A stretch of 64,000 nucleotides of DNA from Timema cristinae (GCA_039000515.1 JBCFYV010000012.1:128784652-128848651), one strand, 5' to 3'; counted from the stretch's first letter, positions 42,341 to 54,661 are shown. Program-made: numbers and translations. Notes: generated by a model not told the origin, from the letters alone.

Positions 42341-45254
42341 CTGTAAATCATTTGCGTGGTAGAGTGGATAGAGCAACTAACTTGAATTCCAGGTCGTAAC
42401 GGAATGACACGAAGGAAAGTTGCTTGTGATGGAGAATATTTTTTATTTAAAAAAATTAGGTCCTTCATTTTGTAAATATTAATAAACTTTTGTGAGATTA
42501 GGGGTATAGATTAATTGAAGACTCCATGGTGTAAGGAAATGCTCTTTTTGTTTATTTGTTTCCAGGAACCACAAAATATCTATAAAAATAAAGTGTGAAT
42601 GGACTTATAAAAAAACATGTTATTTATGTGTAGAATAGACAAAATAATCATACTTCCATTCAAACTAATTGTTTTTATAAGTTCCTGAAGGCTGAAAAAG
42701 ATATATATAAAAAAATTAAATATTAAAGAAACGCTTCTAGAATATGTCTAAACTGTTTATCAGCATTTTTTTAAAGTATTTTAACATATTGGATTCAGAA
42801 ACTGAACAAAGTAAAACATTCAACAAAGATTTGATTTGAATTATATCAAGCCTGAAATAAATTATTAGATTCAGATCTAAACCTATTTTAAAAATAAAAT
42901 ATTTGCTCGAATATATTTTAAGCATGGGATTAGATGAGCGTGAAATTATTTTGGATTTGACACACTTTTTGGGCATGAGATTTAATTTAGGCTCATTTCA
43001 AATCAGTCAGGATTCAATTTGATTTGAAATTGAAAACTATTCGCACAGGCATAATTTGTGTATATATGTACTCGTTAGTAATTATTTTGCAAATTATTCT
43101 TGAGGTGGTGTTATTTGAAAATATTTTGTTTAAAATGTATTATAAATGGCTGTATATGTCTCTTCAAAATGTGCACGTTAAATACCTGCCTATGTGTCAG
43201 GTCAAATGTAAACTTCCAATATTAAATTTATAAAGGAATTGTAAGAAAGCATAATCATTTCTTAAAAATAAAATATTAAGCAGGTTTGTGTTTTGATAAC
43301 TTACCTGCAGGTAATTTAAGTACAGAACAGCATTGTCCCGTGGAACACTTGTTAGCTCTGTGGTGACTTAGTGCAAGACAGTATCAAGTACATCTTTAGT
43401 GAAGTAATGATTTACTCACTATTCTTGCGGCAATATAACAAAATGGAAGCCACCTAGATAAAACTATTTTGAGGTAATTTTAAAGATCTTTCCAAGTCCT
43501 CTATCCAAATAGTAGTAAACAGCTAATAGTTGAGATAAATCTGGGAACTGATATCAACTCATCTCTTGTTTTCAACGAGTCTATCTGAGCCAATCATAAG
43601 TTTCTGATCCGAACAAACGGAATAAAAGGATATTCACACATCTGTTAAAAATAAGGTCCCAGTCAATCTTTTTAGGGATTCCAGATAAATAGTTTGGAAC
43701 ATTGTGCAGGATGATAACATATTGTAGAGTTCAGATTGAAAGCTAAATAAGAGACCAGCTATTATTTTTTCATTTAAGGTTGTACAGAGGCAGACACTCA
43801 AAAGTTGCCATTTTTGTGATAAAATGATATAGTATGAAAACAATAGAGCACAAATAAAAGTAAAAACACTTAACACATAATTACACAGACTGTCGCAACC
43901 CCTTCTCACTAGCTCGCAGCTCAGTGATGTGGTAGACCAGGGAACTTACCCTCTCAAGTGTATCCATGGTAGCCCTGGATCTTCCCCTAAAGTATGAAAT
44001 AAAAGGACTCTCATTATGGCCTTGGAAGAAAACAATCACACAGACGGGTGGAACTTAAGTGTAAAAACGAAAGTTTGTTAATAAACTAATCATAATTATA
44101 AATATTTCTCTGAAGGAGGGATGAATATCATCCACCTTAATCAGCGTCACAAATAAATTGTAGTCTTGATGCGATGATGAACAAAACAAACATAGAACTC
44201 TCATTTTAGATCAACACAAAGGTTACTTATTAATCTTATAAATTCCCTTGTCTGGGAGGAAGAATAGTCCAGGCTTCAATTCTTGCCAATGCTAGTTGAC
44301 GGAACAAAAAAAAACTTGGGAGGTCGCAAATCCATGAAAGCTATAAAGTGGAATAATTTCAGTTAATTCAAATCTGGCGCCTCTGAGGTGGTAGAGGTAG
44401 TTTCCTCGACCTGCCGCTAGATTGCAGCTAAGTTCGGTAATGAACCAATAAGAATTTAGCTGAGCATATGTATTAGCGTAGTTATCAGGGGATGCAACAT
44501 AATAAAAAGCAATACTCCGCAGTCTACATGAATTAGAATGGAATATTGTTTACAACACTTTTATTTTATTTGTGCTCTTCTATTCTACCATTTTATTTGC
44601 TCGCTGCACTTTATTTCACACATATTTGTTGTGTGTCGACTCTCAAGCGAGCGTGGTGGTAGGCAGACAATGGGTCGCTCTGGTACCACCACTGGTGCAT
44701 TGAAAGAATCCCCCCCCCATGTCGGAGAACTTGGGATGAAACAAATGACTGTTCATTAAGTTCTTCACGCGTTCAGGCACAGATTTTGCAGGAAACCAAA
44801 CCTGACGACTGGCCAAAACAACAATAATTTGGGTTACATTTATGACAAAATGTTTCCAGACGAGGTGACATTTCACATTTCGAGGAAAGTGAGCTCTGCA
44901 CGTAGAATTATCAACCAAAAACCCAACTTAAAAATTTTTGGTTGAACTTTATGTATTTAACATTACAGGGTACTTTACACGAGTAATTACATTCATGTAT
45001 ATATTTTATAAACGGTGAAATGCAGCCATAGGGTCCAGTGTGTTGACCACATGACATTCTCTAACAGCAACAGTTGGTACTATCTTCACCAACCGTCACT
45101 TTTTTTATGCAAGTGGAGAAAGAAAGTAGTTACCACTTATTTTTCTTAGATACAACTTTTTTATAAAGTTACCCAGTCCTAAGTTTCTGGGGTCTGGTTG
45201 TTAAGTCCTCTAATAGTAAACACCAATATACCACTCATCTACTAATTACGCCAG

Positions 45255-45362
45255 TGATCGGTAAGGAAGGTTATATTTATAAGAAATGTGCCCACATCTT
45301 CCAGTCATTGGCAGTCTATAGTCTACTGTTAGACTAGCGTGTTAGACCACGTGGCCAATCAA
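45255..45362 (-). mobile_element. SINE fragment
   Basis: AAGGAAGGTTATATTTATAA and CGTGTTAGACCACGTGGCC resemble the body and tRNA-like head of the 27481-27719 family in the same orientation. It is diverged and internally deleted. Confidence 0.4.
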
Positions 45363-45469
45363 GTGAGCTTGTGTGATATCAACTGATAATAAAAACACCC
45401 AGTCACTTTTTTTTTGTTGTTTAATTTATCATTTTTTGTAACTTCTTACAAAGTTTAAAGTAAATTATT

Positions 45470-45547
45470 TTACAAATAAGGTTCAGGAAATTCAAAAGTT
45501 ACGTCCCTCCCAGTTAACTTCTTGTAGACGGAACCAAATGTGTCCAC
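45470..45547 (-). CDS. RpS7: Ribosomal protein S7 (eS7), last coding exon
   Basis: Minus strand, after TTCACAG, phase 0, 25 codons plus TAA: VDTFGSVYKKLTGRDVTFEF and PEPYL. This is the characteristic eS7 C-terminus. The frame is intact. Confidence 0.97.
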   Translation of the reverse strand: MDTFGSVYKKLTGRDVTFEFPEPYL

Positions 45548-45628
45548 CTGTGAACATATAAGTGTGTAAATATTAGGTGAGAATGTTGTGTCTTTGAGAA
45601 GAAGACGTAATGAATGTATTTAACTCAC

Positions 45629-45779
45629 TTTGTGTTCAATATTAGTTTGCTGGTTCTTGTCCAGATGAACCTTGATCAGCTGAGAACCGTCCAGCTTCAC
45701 TCTGATCCTCTTTCCCACAATCTCGGCTGGAAACACGAGGTCTTCTAGGATAGCGTCGTACACTGCTGTCAGCGTTCGG
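45629..45779 (-). CDS. RpS7: Ribosomal protein S7, third coding exon
   Basis: It follows GTTTCAG, ends at a GTGAGT donor and encodes [20 protein letters not shown] through [12 protein letters not shown]. The first base completes a Ser codon (AG|C) with the previous exon, giving RPRSRTLT as in eS7. The frame is intact. Confidence 0.97.
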
Positions 45780-46739
45780 CTGAAACAACACAACACGAAA
45801 CAGCATGATGCGTTAGTCGGACAACAGCCCCAGTAGCATCCCTACCTGCAGTCCAGTTACATGGAAAATAACACCATTTGATTTTTTTTACTGACCCAGT
45901 TTTAAAAAATTTGAAATTTTTTACATGTGATAAATTGATATTCCAAAATAACAAATTCAAAAGGTTTCTTTACTGTTGCCATATTGGATTTACATACAAA
46001 TATGGCCGTTGCCATGTGGCAAAATTAATGATTTCAGACATTAACATTATTTTAATAACCAAGTATGTCTGTTCTAGAAGATGTTGTTGGAAAGAGGCCA
46101 CTGAGCTGTCTTGAACTTGAATAAAAAGGAAATATTATCTTATTTTTATGTCATAACATTTAGATTAACTTAGTGATTTTTTCCATTTCCAGACCTTTCT
46201 ACTTTTTTTCCATAATGGAAAGATAATAATGAAATTGTCATAGTTGAGGTCACTCAGTTGATAAAATAACCAAGGTCTGACAAATGTCAGTCGACCAATG
46301 AGCACGAGGGGGAAGCAAAGGTGTCCCATCTCGCAACATCTCATCAAGGGGGCCCATGGGCTTCTGACATCTAACACAAGGGTCATTTGGTCTAAAAAGA
46401 AAGTGGGGGCAAGCTCATTAAACTATTTTTGAGCCCCTTCAACATCCTTAAAGTCAAAATGCTCTAGTAGCACAGGGAGAGGTGACTTGTGGCCTTGTTG
46501 CTTTAAAACAACTACAGCCCTGTCTTACGGCTTGTCATGATCAGAGATATTAATTTAATAATGATATAAAGTTTGAAAGAATTGAATTATTCAGTTAAGG
46601 CCAGTTTGTTTCAATTCCAGCCACTGACAAAGCTAATAGTAGAAATATATTCAATGGCAGAGATTGTAAAACAATGGCTGTCAAAATGCTAGGTTAGTCC
46701 TGGATTGAAACTGTTTAAAAATGTGTACCAGCAGTCCAA

Positions 46740-46903
46740 ATATCACACGTCTATCCGTGTCCCAACAATCACCACGTCTATCCGTGTCCCAACAATCCCA
46801 CCACGTCTACTCGTGTCCCAACAATCCCACCACGTCTACTCGTGTCCCAACAATCCACCACGTCTACGTTCCCAACCAGTCTACGTGTCCCAATAATCGC
46901 ATC
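46740..46903. repeat. Short minisatellite in an RpS7 intron
   Basis: About five units of 24-29 bp built on CACGTCTACTCGTGTCCCAA and CAATCC(C)AC. It begins within about 15 bp of the RpS7 exon donor at 46917 (minus-strand gene). Variants include CTATCCGTG and CTACTCGTG. Confidence 0.85.
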
Positions 46904-46917
46904 TTGTCCAATCTCAC

Positions 46918-47098
46918 CTCCTTGGCCTCTGCTGTTTGTTTTTCATTCGTGTTTTGCGCGTCGGCTTGGGCAGAATCTTTCTCTCCCCATGAACACAACG
47001 TGCTTCCCACTGAATTTCTTCTCCAATTCTCGAACCAGACGAGTCTGGATCTTTTGAAATGCTTTCAGTTGTGGGATGGGAACGTAAATAATGATACT
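46918..47098 (-). CDS. RpS7: Ribosomal protein S7, second coding exon (one-base deletion)
   Basis: It follows TTTTGTTCCAG and ends at a GTGAGA donor. It encodes [20 protein letters not shown], then [18 protein letters not shown], and after a break [19 protein letters not shown] and RPRS. At 46985-46988 a run of four C (plus strand) should be five: one base is lost between Met-Gly and Glu-Arg-Lys. Length is 181 nt as given and 182 if restored, which fits the phases on both sides. Confidence 0.93.
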
Positions 47099-47654
47099 CT
47101 GGAACAAAAACCAACATAGAGCCAGCCAAACACGTTGAGGTTATTGTCCTGATCACCTCAAAGAGGATCTTGTCAACACACAATTAAAACTAAACACATT
47201 TGTTGCTATACAGTGTAACAAAACGATTTAGGTTAAACCTATACACACTTTCATTATAACTACGGTGAACATATTTTTTTAGAAAAAGACCAAAAATATA
47301 TCACAAAGATGACTATTTAAAAAATGGTCTGTCATGTACATACCCATCCCCAATAGCCGGGGAAAAAGTAGAAATAGAGTAGATAGTGGGAAAATAATAG
47401 AGAGAAAAATAGGGGGTTGAAATATAAAACCATTTAATAAAACTCCCTTTTAATTGCTAAATCAAGATAACATCAAGTTACATCCACTAAAACAGTACCC
47501 ACAAGTAAATAGTTTCATCGTCTAATTCAAGAAAAATTCCATTCATACGGAAAAATTAATGTATTAAATTTATTTTTCAACTTGTACAAATAATTATAAA
47601 TAGATTTAAGACGTTAATAACCTCAAACTATTAAGTTAGTCTAGAGGCAGTATC

Positions 47655-47767
47655 TGACAACTAGGGGTGGTATTCGACAGCTGGAGGTGGTATTCGACAG
47701 CTGGAGGTGGTATTCGACAGCTGGAGGGGTATACGACAGCTGGAGGGGTATACGACAGCTAGAGGTT
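47655..47767. repeat. 20-bp minisatellite in RpS7 intron
   Basis: About five units of GGTGGTATTCGACAGCTGGA; the last two are shortened to GGGGTATACGACAGCTGGA. It lies in the intron between the first and second coding exons of RpS7. Confidence 0.9.
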
Positions 47768-49035
47768 AGATCCATTCACCATACCACATGACCTACAAGA
47801 CCAAGAGTTGTGCTACTTCTGGCAGTCCCAACATTCGCAAAATGTGTTTAATTATTTTCTTTTTAGAGTTTTTACATTGAAACACAAACTTATGAAAATA
47901 GCCTTCTGGATGTTTCTTTTTCATGGAAGCAGCGTTTGTGGTTTATTTAAAAATTATTTTCATACGAGAGATTTATTTTGTCTTAGTTAGAAATAAAAAA
48001 TGTATCCCATTTATTTTGATGGCCAGTTATAACAAGATACAAGTGTGAATATATTATTTCATTTACCATGTCTATAACATCTGTTGCCGCAGCTGTAAGA
48101 CAAGATACATATATTTTGTTTTTTCAATAAGTTACGAAAATGTAAATTATATAATAATCCCTAGTTAAGTAAATTATTACAATTGTTTGATAACATATTT
48201 GCGGATAGGGTGACTTAAGCCCCTTTCAGTCAAAGTGTGATAGCTGTCACCCCTCCTCTGCCTCTTTACAACAATGCCACCCATGCGTGGATGGATAAAA
48301 ATATTTTATTCAGTTAAATATTTCCAAATACCAAAATAATTTATCATAGATATAAAAAAAGACAAGTATTTTCTCTTTTCCAAGTAAATACGATGCCTGT
48401 AATAAAAGGTATTAATGTATGCACTATATTACGCATCATAGATAACATTCCAAAATAAACAATAAGTACTTTTAATTATGTTTAAAATTTTGTTTCAGAT
48501 TGGGTAAAAATAAATTACTAAAAGTTATGAAGCAGCATAAGAAAACTTGAAGTTTACATTATTTTAAATGTAAACTTTTATCATGTAATTAAAAAAATTA
48601 ACATTTATAACAAAACTGATCTTTTACGAGTGTTGGCAAACCGAAACCAAAATATGTGAGTTTTGAACTGTCATTCAAATAAAAACCTGTCCAGGTTTTA
48701 TCTATTTAGAAACAGCTGATAACCTACAGAGGAGCTAATGGATTTAAAACTTCTAATAAAAACCAAATGTGGTTTTTCTTGCACTAGCGCGGTTCAATTA
48801 AAAATATTTTCTTTAACTATAAATACAAATAATACATTTGGAAGTAGGCCTGATGCACTACCTTAGTACTGTAGTCTTGCAATAAATAGTAGCCTATGTA
48901 TAGTAACCCTATTTATAATTCAAATCGCGAAAACATGGTGAGCTCTCACTTTACTAACAACATAGTCCCGTAGAACTGAACAATAGACCTAGTCCTTCAC
49001 CAAGATAACACTTAAAACATTTAAATAAGCCCTAC

Positions 49036-49205
49036 CTTTTTCCCGTTGAGTTCAATTTCCTTTGCCTTGTAATATACAGTTCTCTCAGCTGAGCTTTGAG
49101 GTCACTATTCATCTCGAGCTCCAACAATGCCTGAGATATTGAACTCTCAAAGGCATCTGGCTCAGCACCTCCACTCTTCGTTATTTTGGCACTTGATGTA
49201 AACAT
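49036..49205 (-). CDS. RpS7: Ribosomal protein S7, first coding exon (start codon; one-base deletion)
   Basis: eS7 is a small-subunit ribosomal protein involved in 18S rRNA processing. The ATG at 49205 directly follows an AG acceptor (ATCCAG), so the 5' leader is on an earlier, unidentified exon, as is common for ribosomal-protein genes. The exon encodes [20 protein letters not shown], then [20 protein letters not shown] and RELYIT. There one base is missing (plus-strand TT at 49067-49068 should be TTT), after which [11 protein letters not shown] resumes. With both missing bases counted, the four exons give 193 residues, the usual eS7 length. Four normal introns argue against a processed pseudogene. 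The gene runs opposite to Pex13 and COX5B. Confidence 0.93.
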
Positions 49206-49979
49206 CTGGATAGCAATTAGTTAATATTAACAACAGGTATCTTTAAATATAATAAATCATATCTTCAAATATGTGGTAGAGAAATCAAAAGTTAAAAAAT
49301 AAAAATAAAAATAACCTCATAATAGCCTATCAATGTATTAAATTACTTGGGTTATTAGGACAAAAGGAGTTTCTAGTTGAACTTTAAACATTAATATTTA
49401 ATATTAATAAAAATCAAAACTCAACAGTATATAAATTACTTTGTAAATGACAAACAGTGAAAATACTTCGTAATTGGAGAACACTAGGAACCTATTTACT
49501 ATGTAAATATCCGAAAATATCCTACATCGAGGAACTCATCCACTTTAGAACTTTGGTAAAATGAAATGTTTATAGTGTGAATTAATAAAATAAACAGTAA
49601 AGTATCAAATTATTTACTGAACATAGATCAAATATGCCATAACGTAACTAATATTGTCATGATTAAAACGTGTACCTTGCCGTATTTGTGTGGAAAAGAA
49701 CAGTTGAAATGACAAATCAAGATGAAGCACGGAATATTTGGCTTGGACAACATGAAACTACTAATTTTCTCTTTGGGTCGTTTAAAAATAAATGAAAATA
49801 ATATGTTGATAAAAAAAGATAGATATATCAACATGGGTCAAACAAATTGCCATTTTACTGTTTTTATTTTATGAATTTACTTTAGAAATTAAAATCTTTT
49901 GTTTTTACTAATAATAATACTTTTACCTGTTAGTTTTGGGTGTTTATACATTTATTAATATGAAAGTATATAATAGATT

Positions 49980-50188
49980 TATCTGATTGCCAAACCCTTC
50001 CTTCACCTCTAACAAGGCGTGTATTAATAACAACTTGTGAATGTGGGGAATGTCAGGCCTCCACCACGTCCGGATTCCACTATAAAATGTAGGGCCATTT
50101 CATCTCACAATCACCCTACTATCCACATTGATGTATGTGCGTATAACCAGAACGGGTAGTAAGACGTGGCGCTAGTAATAATATATAA
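49980..50188 (+). mobile_element. SINE, 5'-truncated (CACCTCTGACAAG family)
   Basis: ATCTGATTGCCAAACCCTTC at the left, then TCACCTCTAACAAGG, GGCCTCCACCACGTCCGGATT, CATCTCACAATCACCCTAC, and the tail AGAACGGGTAGTAAGACGTG. TATATAATA occurs just before and just after it, a probable short target duplication. The tRNA-like head is missing. Confidence 0.87.
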
Positions 50189-50269
50189 TACGTTTTGGTT
50201 ACGTCTATACATATGTGTTTTTAAAAACTCCAAGGCATCAGCTTGCATTTATCCATATGTATCAAGTGA

Positions 50270-50427
50270 CCGATGTCTATTGGCGAAGCTAGTTCTAGCT
50301 TATGCGAAGTAAACCCAGTTACTAGCCTTGATCGTACCCACACCCATGACAGTATTCACTGCTTACGGTAAGGAGCTGTACCGTCTTAATTCCCTGCCTA
50401 CCCCGTAAGGGAAAAGAGTGATTAGGT

Positions 50428-50459
<32 letters not shown>

Positions 50460-50462
50460 TTA
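50270..50462 (+). mobile_element. LINE/SINE 3' end with (ATGT)n tail
   Basis: TTCCCTGCCTACCCCGTAAG, GGAAAAGAGTGATTAGG and then seven or so ATGT repeats (50431-50460). A conserved-looking 3' end that finishes in a simple repeat fits a non-LTR retrotransposon tail; the type recalls common insect RTE/CR1-like tails (recollection, not checked). Confidence 0.55.
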
Positions 50463-51110
50463 ATAAATAAAAATAAGATATAAATAAATAATAATATATA
50501 ACTAGATAACCAATTTATATATGTATATAAATTGGTTATATAATTGTATTTTACAGTAATATAGTATATCTGTTAAAGTATAGGTAAATTAATATTACAG
50601 CGAATAAAAATGTAGTGACATCTGTGGTGCGCAGGTGTGTGCACAATGGAAGTGATAATATTGTGTGTATGTTAGACTGAGGAGAGACAGTAGTAACATG
50701 ATTGTTGTTGCGCACGTAAGTTTTCATTGTCTCTTGTACGGGTATATTTTTTTGTTCGTATTGTGTATTAATGTTTATTTCTGATTATTAATAAACATAT
50801 CAAACTGCTAATTAGTTATTTTCAATTGGTCTACAACCTCTGAACATAAACTTTTTCTCGTTATAATTCAACAATATTATTACCATAATAATTAAATTTC
50901 GGTATGCATTTAATTTATATGGCTAGATGACATAATTAATTTCTATAAACTTTTTCACTTTCTAGAATGTTTTAGATTGTTTATATACTATGTAAGAGCC
51001 ACTTGGAGAATAAATCAATCACAATGAAACTTAAAATATACCTAAAATATTTAAAGGTGTGTAGACAGACAAGGTGACAAATGAATAAGTCTTAAGAATA
51101 GTGGATGGGA

Positions 51111-51285
51111 GAATCTGGATCAGACACATCCTTAGGAGGAACTATCTTTTTCATAACGTCATAGAAAGGAAAGTTTGAGAGTAAGAGGAGCTTAGGAAGG
51201 AGTATTCAAATATTGTAAGACTTGAAGGAAAGAAGAAAATTCTGGGATCTGAAGGAGGAGGCATAGGACAGGGCCCATTTGTTAT
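51111..51285 (+). mobile_element. LINE coding remnant (C-terminal end)
   Basis: The plus strand reads RIWIRHILRRNYLFHNVIER, then after a stop ESKRSLGRS, and later a WDLKEEA-like end. The pattern 'HILRRN-LxxxVIExKxExKR-xGRPR' is typical of the tail behind the reverse transcriptase in arthropod LINEs. It is short and broken. Confidence 0.5.
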
Positions 51286-51903
51286 TTAAGTTCAGTTACA
51301 GATTTAATTGACTTGTCGTAAGACAGAACACTTAATGGTAATATAAGCTCAATGATTTGTGAAAAATAGTTTTGTGATTGTATAATTTTAAAAATCCAAT
51401 AAACTAGGATAGATTAAACTAAGGAAGGCCCTAAATTAAACATACACATCTCTGTTCATCAATGGTACAATAATATATTTTCGTGCCAGTGGATGGTAGA
51501 AGAAGGCCTATCAAATTGCCCTCAAGATTTATAAATCCATCACCTTTGTTAAAAGAGGCTAACTAAAGTAGGTATTAAAAAAATATAAAACAAAGCCCAC
51601 TATGATCGAAAAACCTCGTCAAAAGATTACCACATTTTGCAGAAATATTTCTAGAGATGTTTTTCAAAATATCATTCTTGCATTCGAAGATAGTCTGTTA
51701 GTTTGTATTATTGCATAGAATATAACGGAAAAAACTTCGATTAATTTTGTAATTCTTTGTAATCATAATTTGAGATAGTAAAACAATAATATTTTAGATC
51801 AATACCGTTTAATCGAAAATCAAACATTGTAATAATATCTTGATATTTTTCAGATATCTTCGAAAACAGAAATTGAATAAAGAAAATAATTATTTTTAGA
51901 GCA

Positions 51904-52086
51904 TCAATCTTGTAATTGGTTTTCTGTAGCTCCACTTTTGCCTATCCTGAGCCAAATTTTTACAGTTTTGTGCCTTCTTATGCCAACATCATCCATTATC
52001 TGATTCATTCTTGGTCTTCTTCTTGAATTTATCCCTTCCATATCTCCTTCTATAACCGTCTTCGTAAAAATGTAAATTCTCAGCAT
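51904..52086 (-). mobile_element. LINE coding remnant (C-terminal end), inverted
   Basis: The minus strand reads FTKTVIEGDMEGINSRRRPR, then MNQIMDDVGIRRHKTVK and ends ENQLQD. Same pattern as at 51111-51285 (VIEGxxEG..RxRPR). In arthropods this sequence follows the reverse transcriptase of LINEs. Only the last 60 or so residues remain. Confidence 0.6.
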
Positions 52087-52104
52087 GTCCTATAATGTTT
52101 TACT

Positions 52105-52264
52105 ATTATTATTATTAGCACTGCGTCTTACTACCCATTCGGGTTATACGCACTTACGCTAATGTGTAATGGTAGGGTAATTGTGAGATGAAATGAAGGA
52201 CCTACAGTTTAACGTGGAATCCGAACCACGGTGGAGGCCTGGCATTCCCCACATACACAAGATG
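52105..52264 (-). mobile_element. SINE, 5'-truncated, with 11-bp target duplication
   Basis: The CACCTCTGACAAG family in minus orientation: ATTATTATTATTAGC simple tail on the left, CTTACTACCCATTCGGGTTA, and the body to GGAGGCCTGGCATTCCCCAC. AATGTTTTACT flanks both ends (52094-52104 and 52265-52275). Confidence 0.92.
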
Positions 52265-52758
52265 AATGTTTTACTCTTCTTTGCTGTATACCTTTCAAAA
52301 GTTTTCTTACTTCATTTACTTTTCACTTGAGTATTTTATATTTATATTTTTCAAGAACTGTTGATACAATTGTGTGTAAATAATTGAATTAATTGTTTCT
52401 ACAGAAGTGATATTTTATTTACTGGCCCTCAATTTTTTTTTTATAAACACTTGAAAATTTATTTCCTGAATTTCCGTTCTTTTTCATTTTACCCTTTATT
52501 ATATTAAATAAATAATCTTCCTACCTTCTACTAATAGGTGTGGATGTAATGCCCTCCTTAATGAAAACTTTAAATTGAGGTTTTTATCTCATTAGATATT
52601 TCGATTGCCAAGCACTGTCTCTTTTCCACATAAATAAATGGATTTGTGACTGTGGAAATGTTTTGGCCGATATTTGAACGTACTCTCTGGAGTAAATTAA
52701 CCAAACTATTTTAAGCAAAAGGAATATTTGTTCTAAACTCTTGAGTCTGAAGGGCAAA

Positions 52759-52837
52759 ATGGCTTCCTTGTGTACTAAAGGATTTCGACAAATTTCACTA
52801 AGAAATTTTTCTATTACTATCAGCTGTGGATTTAGAC
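52759..52837 (+). CDS. COX5B: Cytochrome c oxidase subunit 5B, exon 1 (mitochondrial presequence)
   Basis: Nuclear-encoded zinc-binding subunit of complex IV, on the matrix side. ATG at 52759 opens MASLCTKGFRQISLRNFSIT, a basic, Ser-rich, acid-free stretch typical of a mitochondrial targeting peptide. The exon ends in phase 1 (C) at GTAATT, and C plus GG of exon 2 gives Arg, so RRMPDPMELATG follows. The donor is non-ideal at +4 to +6 but phase and context fit. The three exons encode 119 residues, the normal length. Confidence 0.83.
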
Positions 52838-52994
52838 GTAATTATTTTAACCATATGAAATGTTTTATAATTGCACTAAATTATCTAACTTTATTGTTGG
52901 TTCTTCAATACAATATTTAATGGATTAAAGAAACCACTTTTAATACAGATTGTTTTACACATTTATCATAATATAATTACTTTGGTTGTTACAG

Positions 52995-53068
52995 GGATGC
53001 CGGATCCTATGGAGTTGGCCACAGGATTAGAGAAACGTGAACTTCTTGCTCGGGCTGCGGGTATTGAG
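52995..53068 (+). CDS. COX5B: Cytochrome c oxidase subunit 5B, exon 2
   Basis: It follows GTTACAG and ends in phase 0 at GTGTGT. It encodes MPDPMELATGLEKRELLARA then AGIE, the conserved N-terminus of mature COX5B (DP-E-ATG-EKREL). Intron 1 is only 157 nt; intron 2 is about 4.9 kb and full of transposons. Confidence 0.95.
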
Positions 53069-53920
53069 GTGTGTCTAAGATCATTGTCTTGCATAATGGT
53101 TTATATTAAACCTTACATTTCGTTTATTTAAGACACTTTCCATTTACTGAATAGTTATTTAGGGCTATCTATAGCACACTTATTCTTACAATCAGAAATA
53201 TCTTCTGTTTGTAACAAAATGCATTAGATACACAGATAAACTCTCCAAGAAAGCATAGATCAGTATAAAAAGAAATTGTTTTCTAATTTTAGACAGTTAA
53301 TTACTCGCCATTGCAATAGAATAACCTTTAGCTATGCCACATAAACCTATCAATATATTTGTAAGCCCCTGTATTTTAGGAAGTTCCTTTCATTTTGACC
53401 AAAGCTCTTGCACATATTAATCCTGGCAAACATTACATTGTATTCTACAAATTCTTTAAAAACAGTCGATACTTTTTACTGTACCGGTACCGGTACGCAA
53501 ACTCAACGGTTTCCAGCCAGTTTATTAGAATGCCTCCATCTTCCTCTCCTTCCATTCTTCTCCTCTCACTTGAACACTTTAGTACCGTTCAATAGACGGA
53601 GATGAAACCCAACAACCTCTGGAACAAATATTGTTGTGTAAAATTGCAGTGTAACCAAAATTTCACATAAAGGTCTAACTTTCCCGACTGTTTGGCGCCA
53701 ATCTCGTGCCGTGACGACACTTCCCTCTCTTTCACAACAGACACATTTATTTTATGTGGCTAGCTATACTTTTCTTCTCCAATTGGTAACACTCGCACAT
53801 CTAGCAAACTCCCAAGACTCCGTTAGGACTAAACTGAACACCTGGTAAAATACACCCACCACATGTCGAATATTAGAATAACGTTCAGGTAGGCCTAATA
53901 TTTATTTTAAGACTAAATAA

Positions 53921-53945
53921 TATATATACACACACACACACACAC
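53921..53945. repeat. (TA)n(CA)n microsatellite
   Basis: TATATATA followed by nine or so CA units in COX5B intron 2. Confidence 0.95.
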
Positions 53946-54661
53946 TTGGCGGGTATTTTGTGACTTGAGTACCTCTGACTTGATCTAATCTTGCTTTCGT
54001 TCCACTCCCTAAGATAGTTACGTCATGTGCTAAGGGATCCTGAATTAAACCACGTAATGGTCGGATGTGTTTATTAAGTTGTCTAAATGTTGTAAAAATA
54101 AATAGACAATATTAAGGTATCATTTGATTGTGTTTCTCCTTGCGAGTGCGTTGTCGATGCTCTACAGCGTGTCTTGGATAAGTAGAGAGCAACATTCTTG
54201 AATAGCTCTGCAAAACATGGGGGGTCTCCAACTGAAGAATGTATTTTAGTGCACGGTCCAGCAGACTCATAAATTAAGAAAAAATAATCTTAATATTTGG
54301 ATTTCCTTAAATTTTTTGAGCTGATTGTAAATATTAAGTCTCAAATAAAGCACATTTTTAAACAAGTGAGCGCACTATACCTCTCATTAACGGAAACCAA
54401 CCTATAAATAAAATACCTCAAACTATAGTCCGAAGAATAATTGTTTTTATAAATGCGCAGTAATAATCTACAACAAGCACATTTATTGTTTTTTCATAGC
54501 AAACAACTCTTGCCAACAAGACAACCATGTTTTTATCTTGTATGAAGAACTCTTGAAAATCTACAAATAAAACCACACACAAGAATAGAGCAAAACTAAA
54601 ACGGAAATAGGTACAGACACGCCTACAAGTTAGTTGACATCACAAATTAATATTTAAAATA

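Larger units (their letters stand above)
41446..45469. other. Intergenic between Pex13 and RpS7 (convergent)
   Basis: The two genes converge here, so this holds both 3' ends. AT-rich, with SINE copies at 42184 and 45255 and AGGGATGGGTG at 41649, a possible transposon end. No gene is recognised; short frames (43634-43909, 44538-44759) show no domain. Confidence 0.6.
49206..52758. other. Intergenic between divergent RpS7 and COX5B
   Basis: It should contain the RpS7 promoter and non-coding first exon and the COX5B promoter; I could not place either with confidence. It is filled with SINE and LINE relics listed separately and otherwise AT-rich. Confidence 0.6.

Noticed and set aside
42350..42400. 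tRNA-like stretch GTGGTAGAGTGGATAGAGC
   Set aside because: No complete cloverleaf could be drawn; probably a chance or decayed SINE head.
45470..49205. RpS7 as a processed pseudogene
   Set aside because: It has normal introns with GT-AG borders and correct phases; only two homopolymer-type single-base losses, best explained as sequence error.
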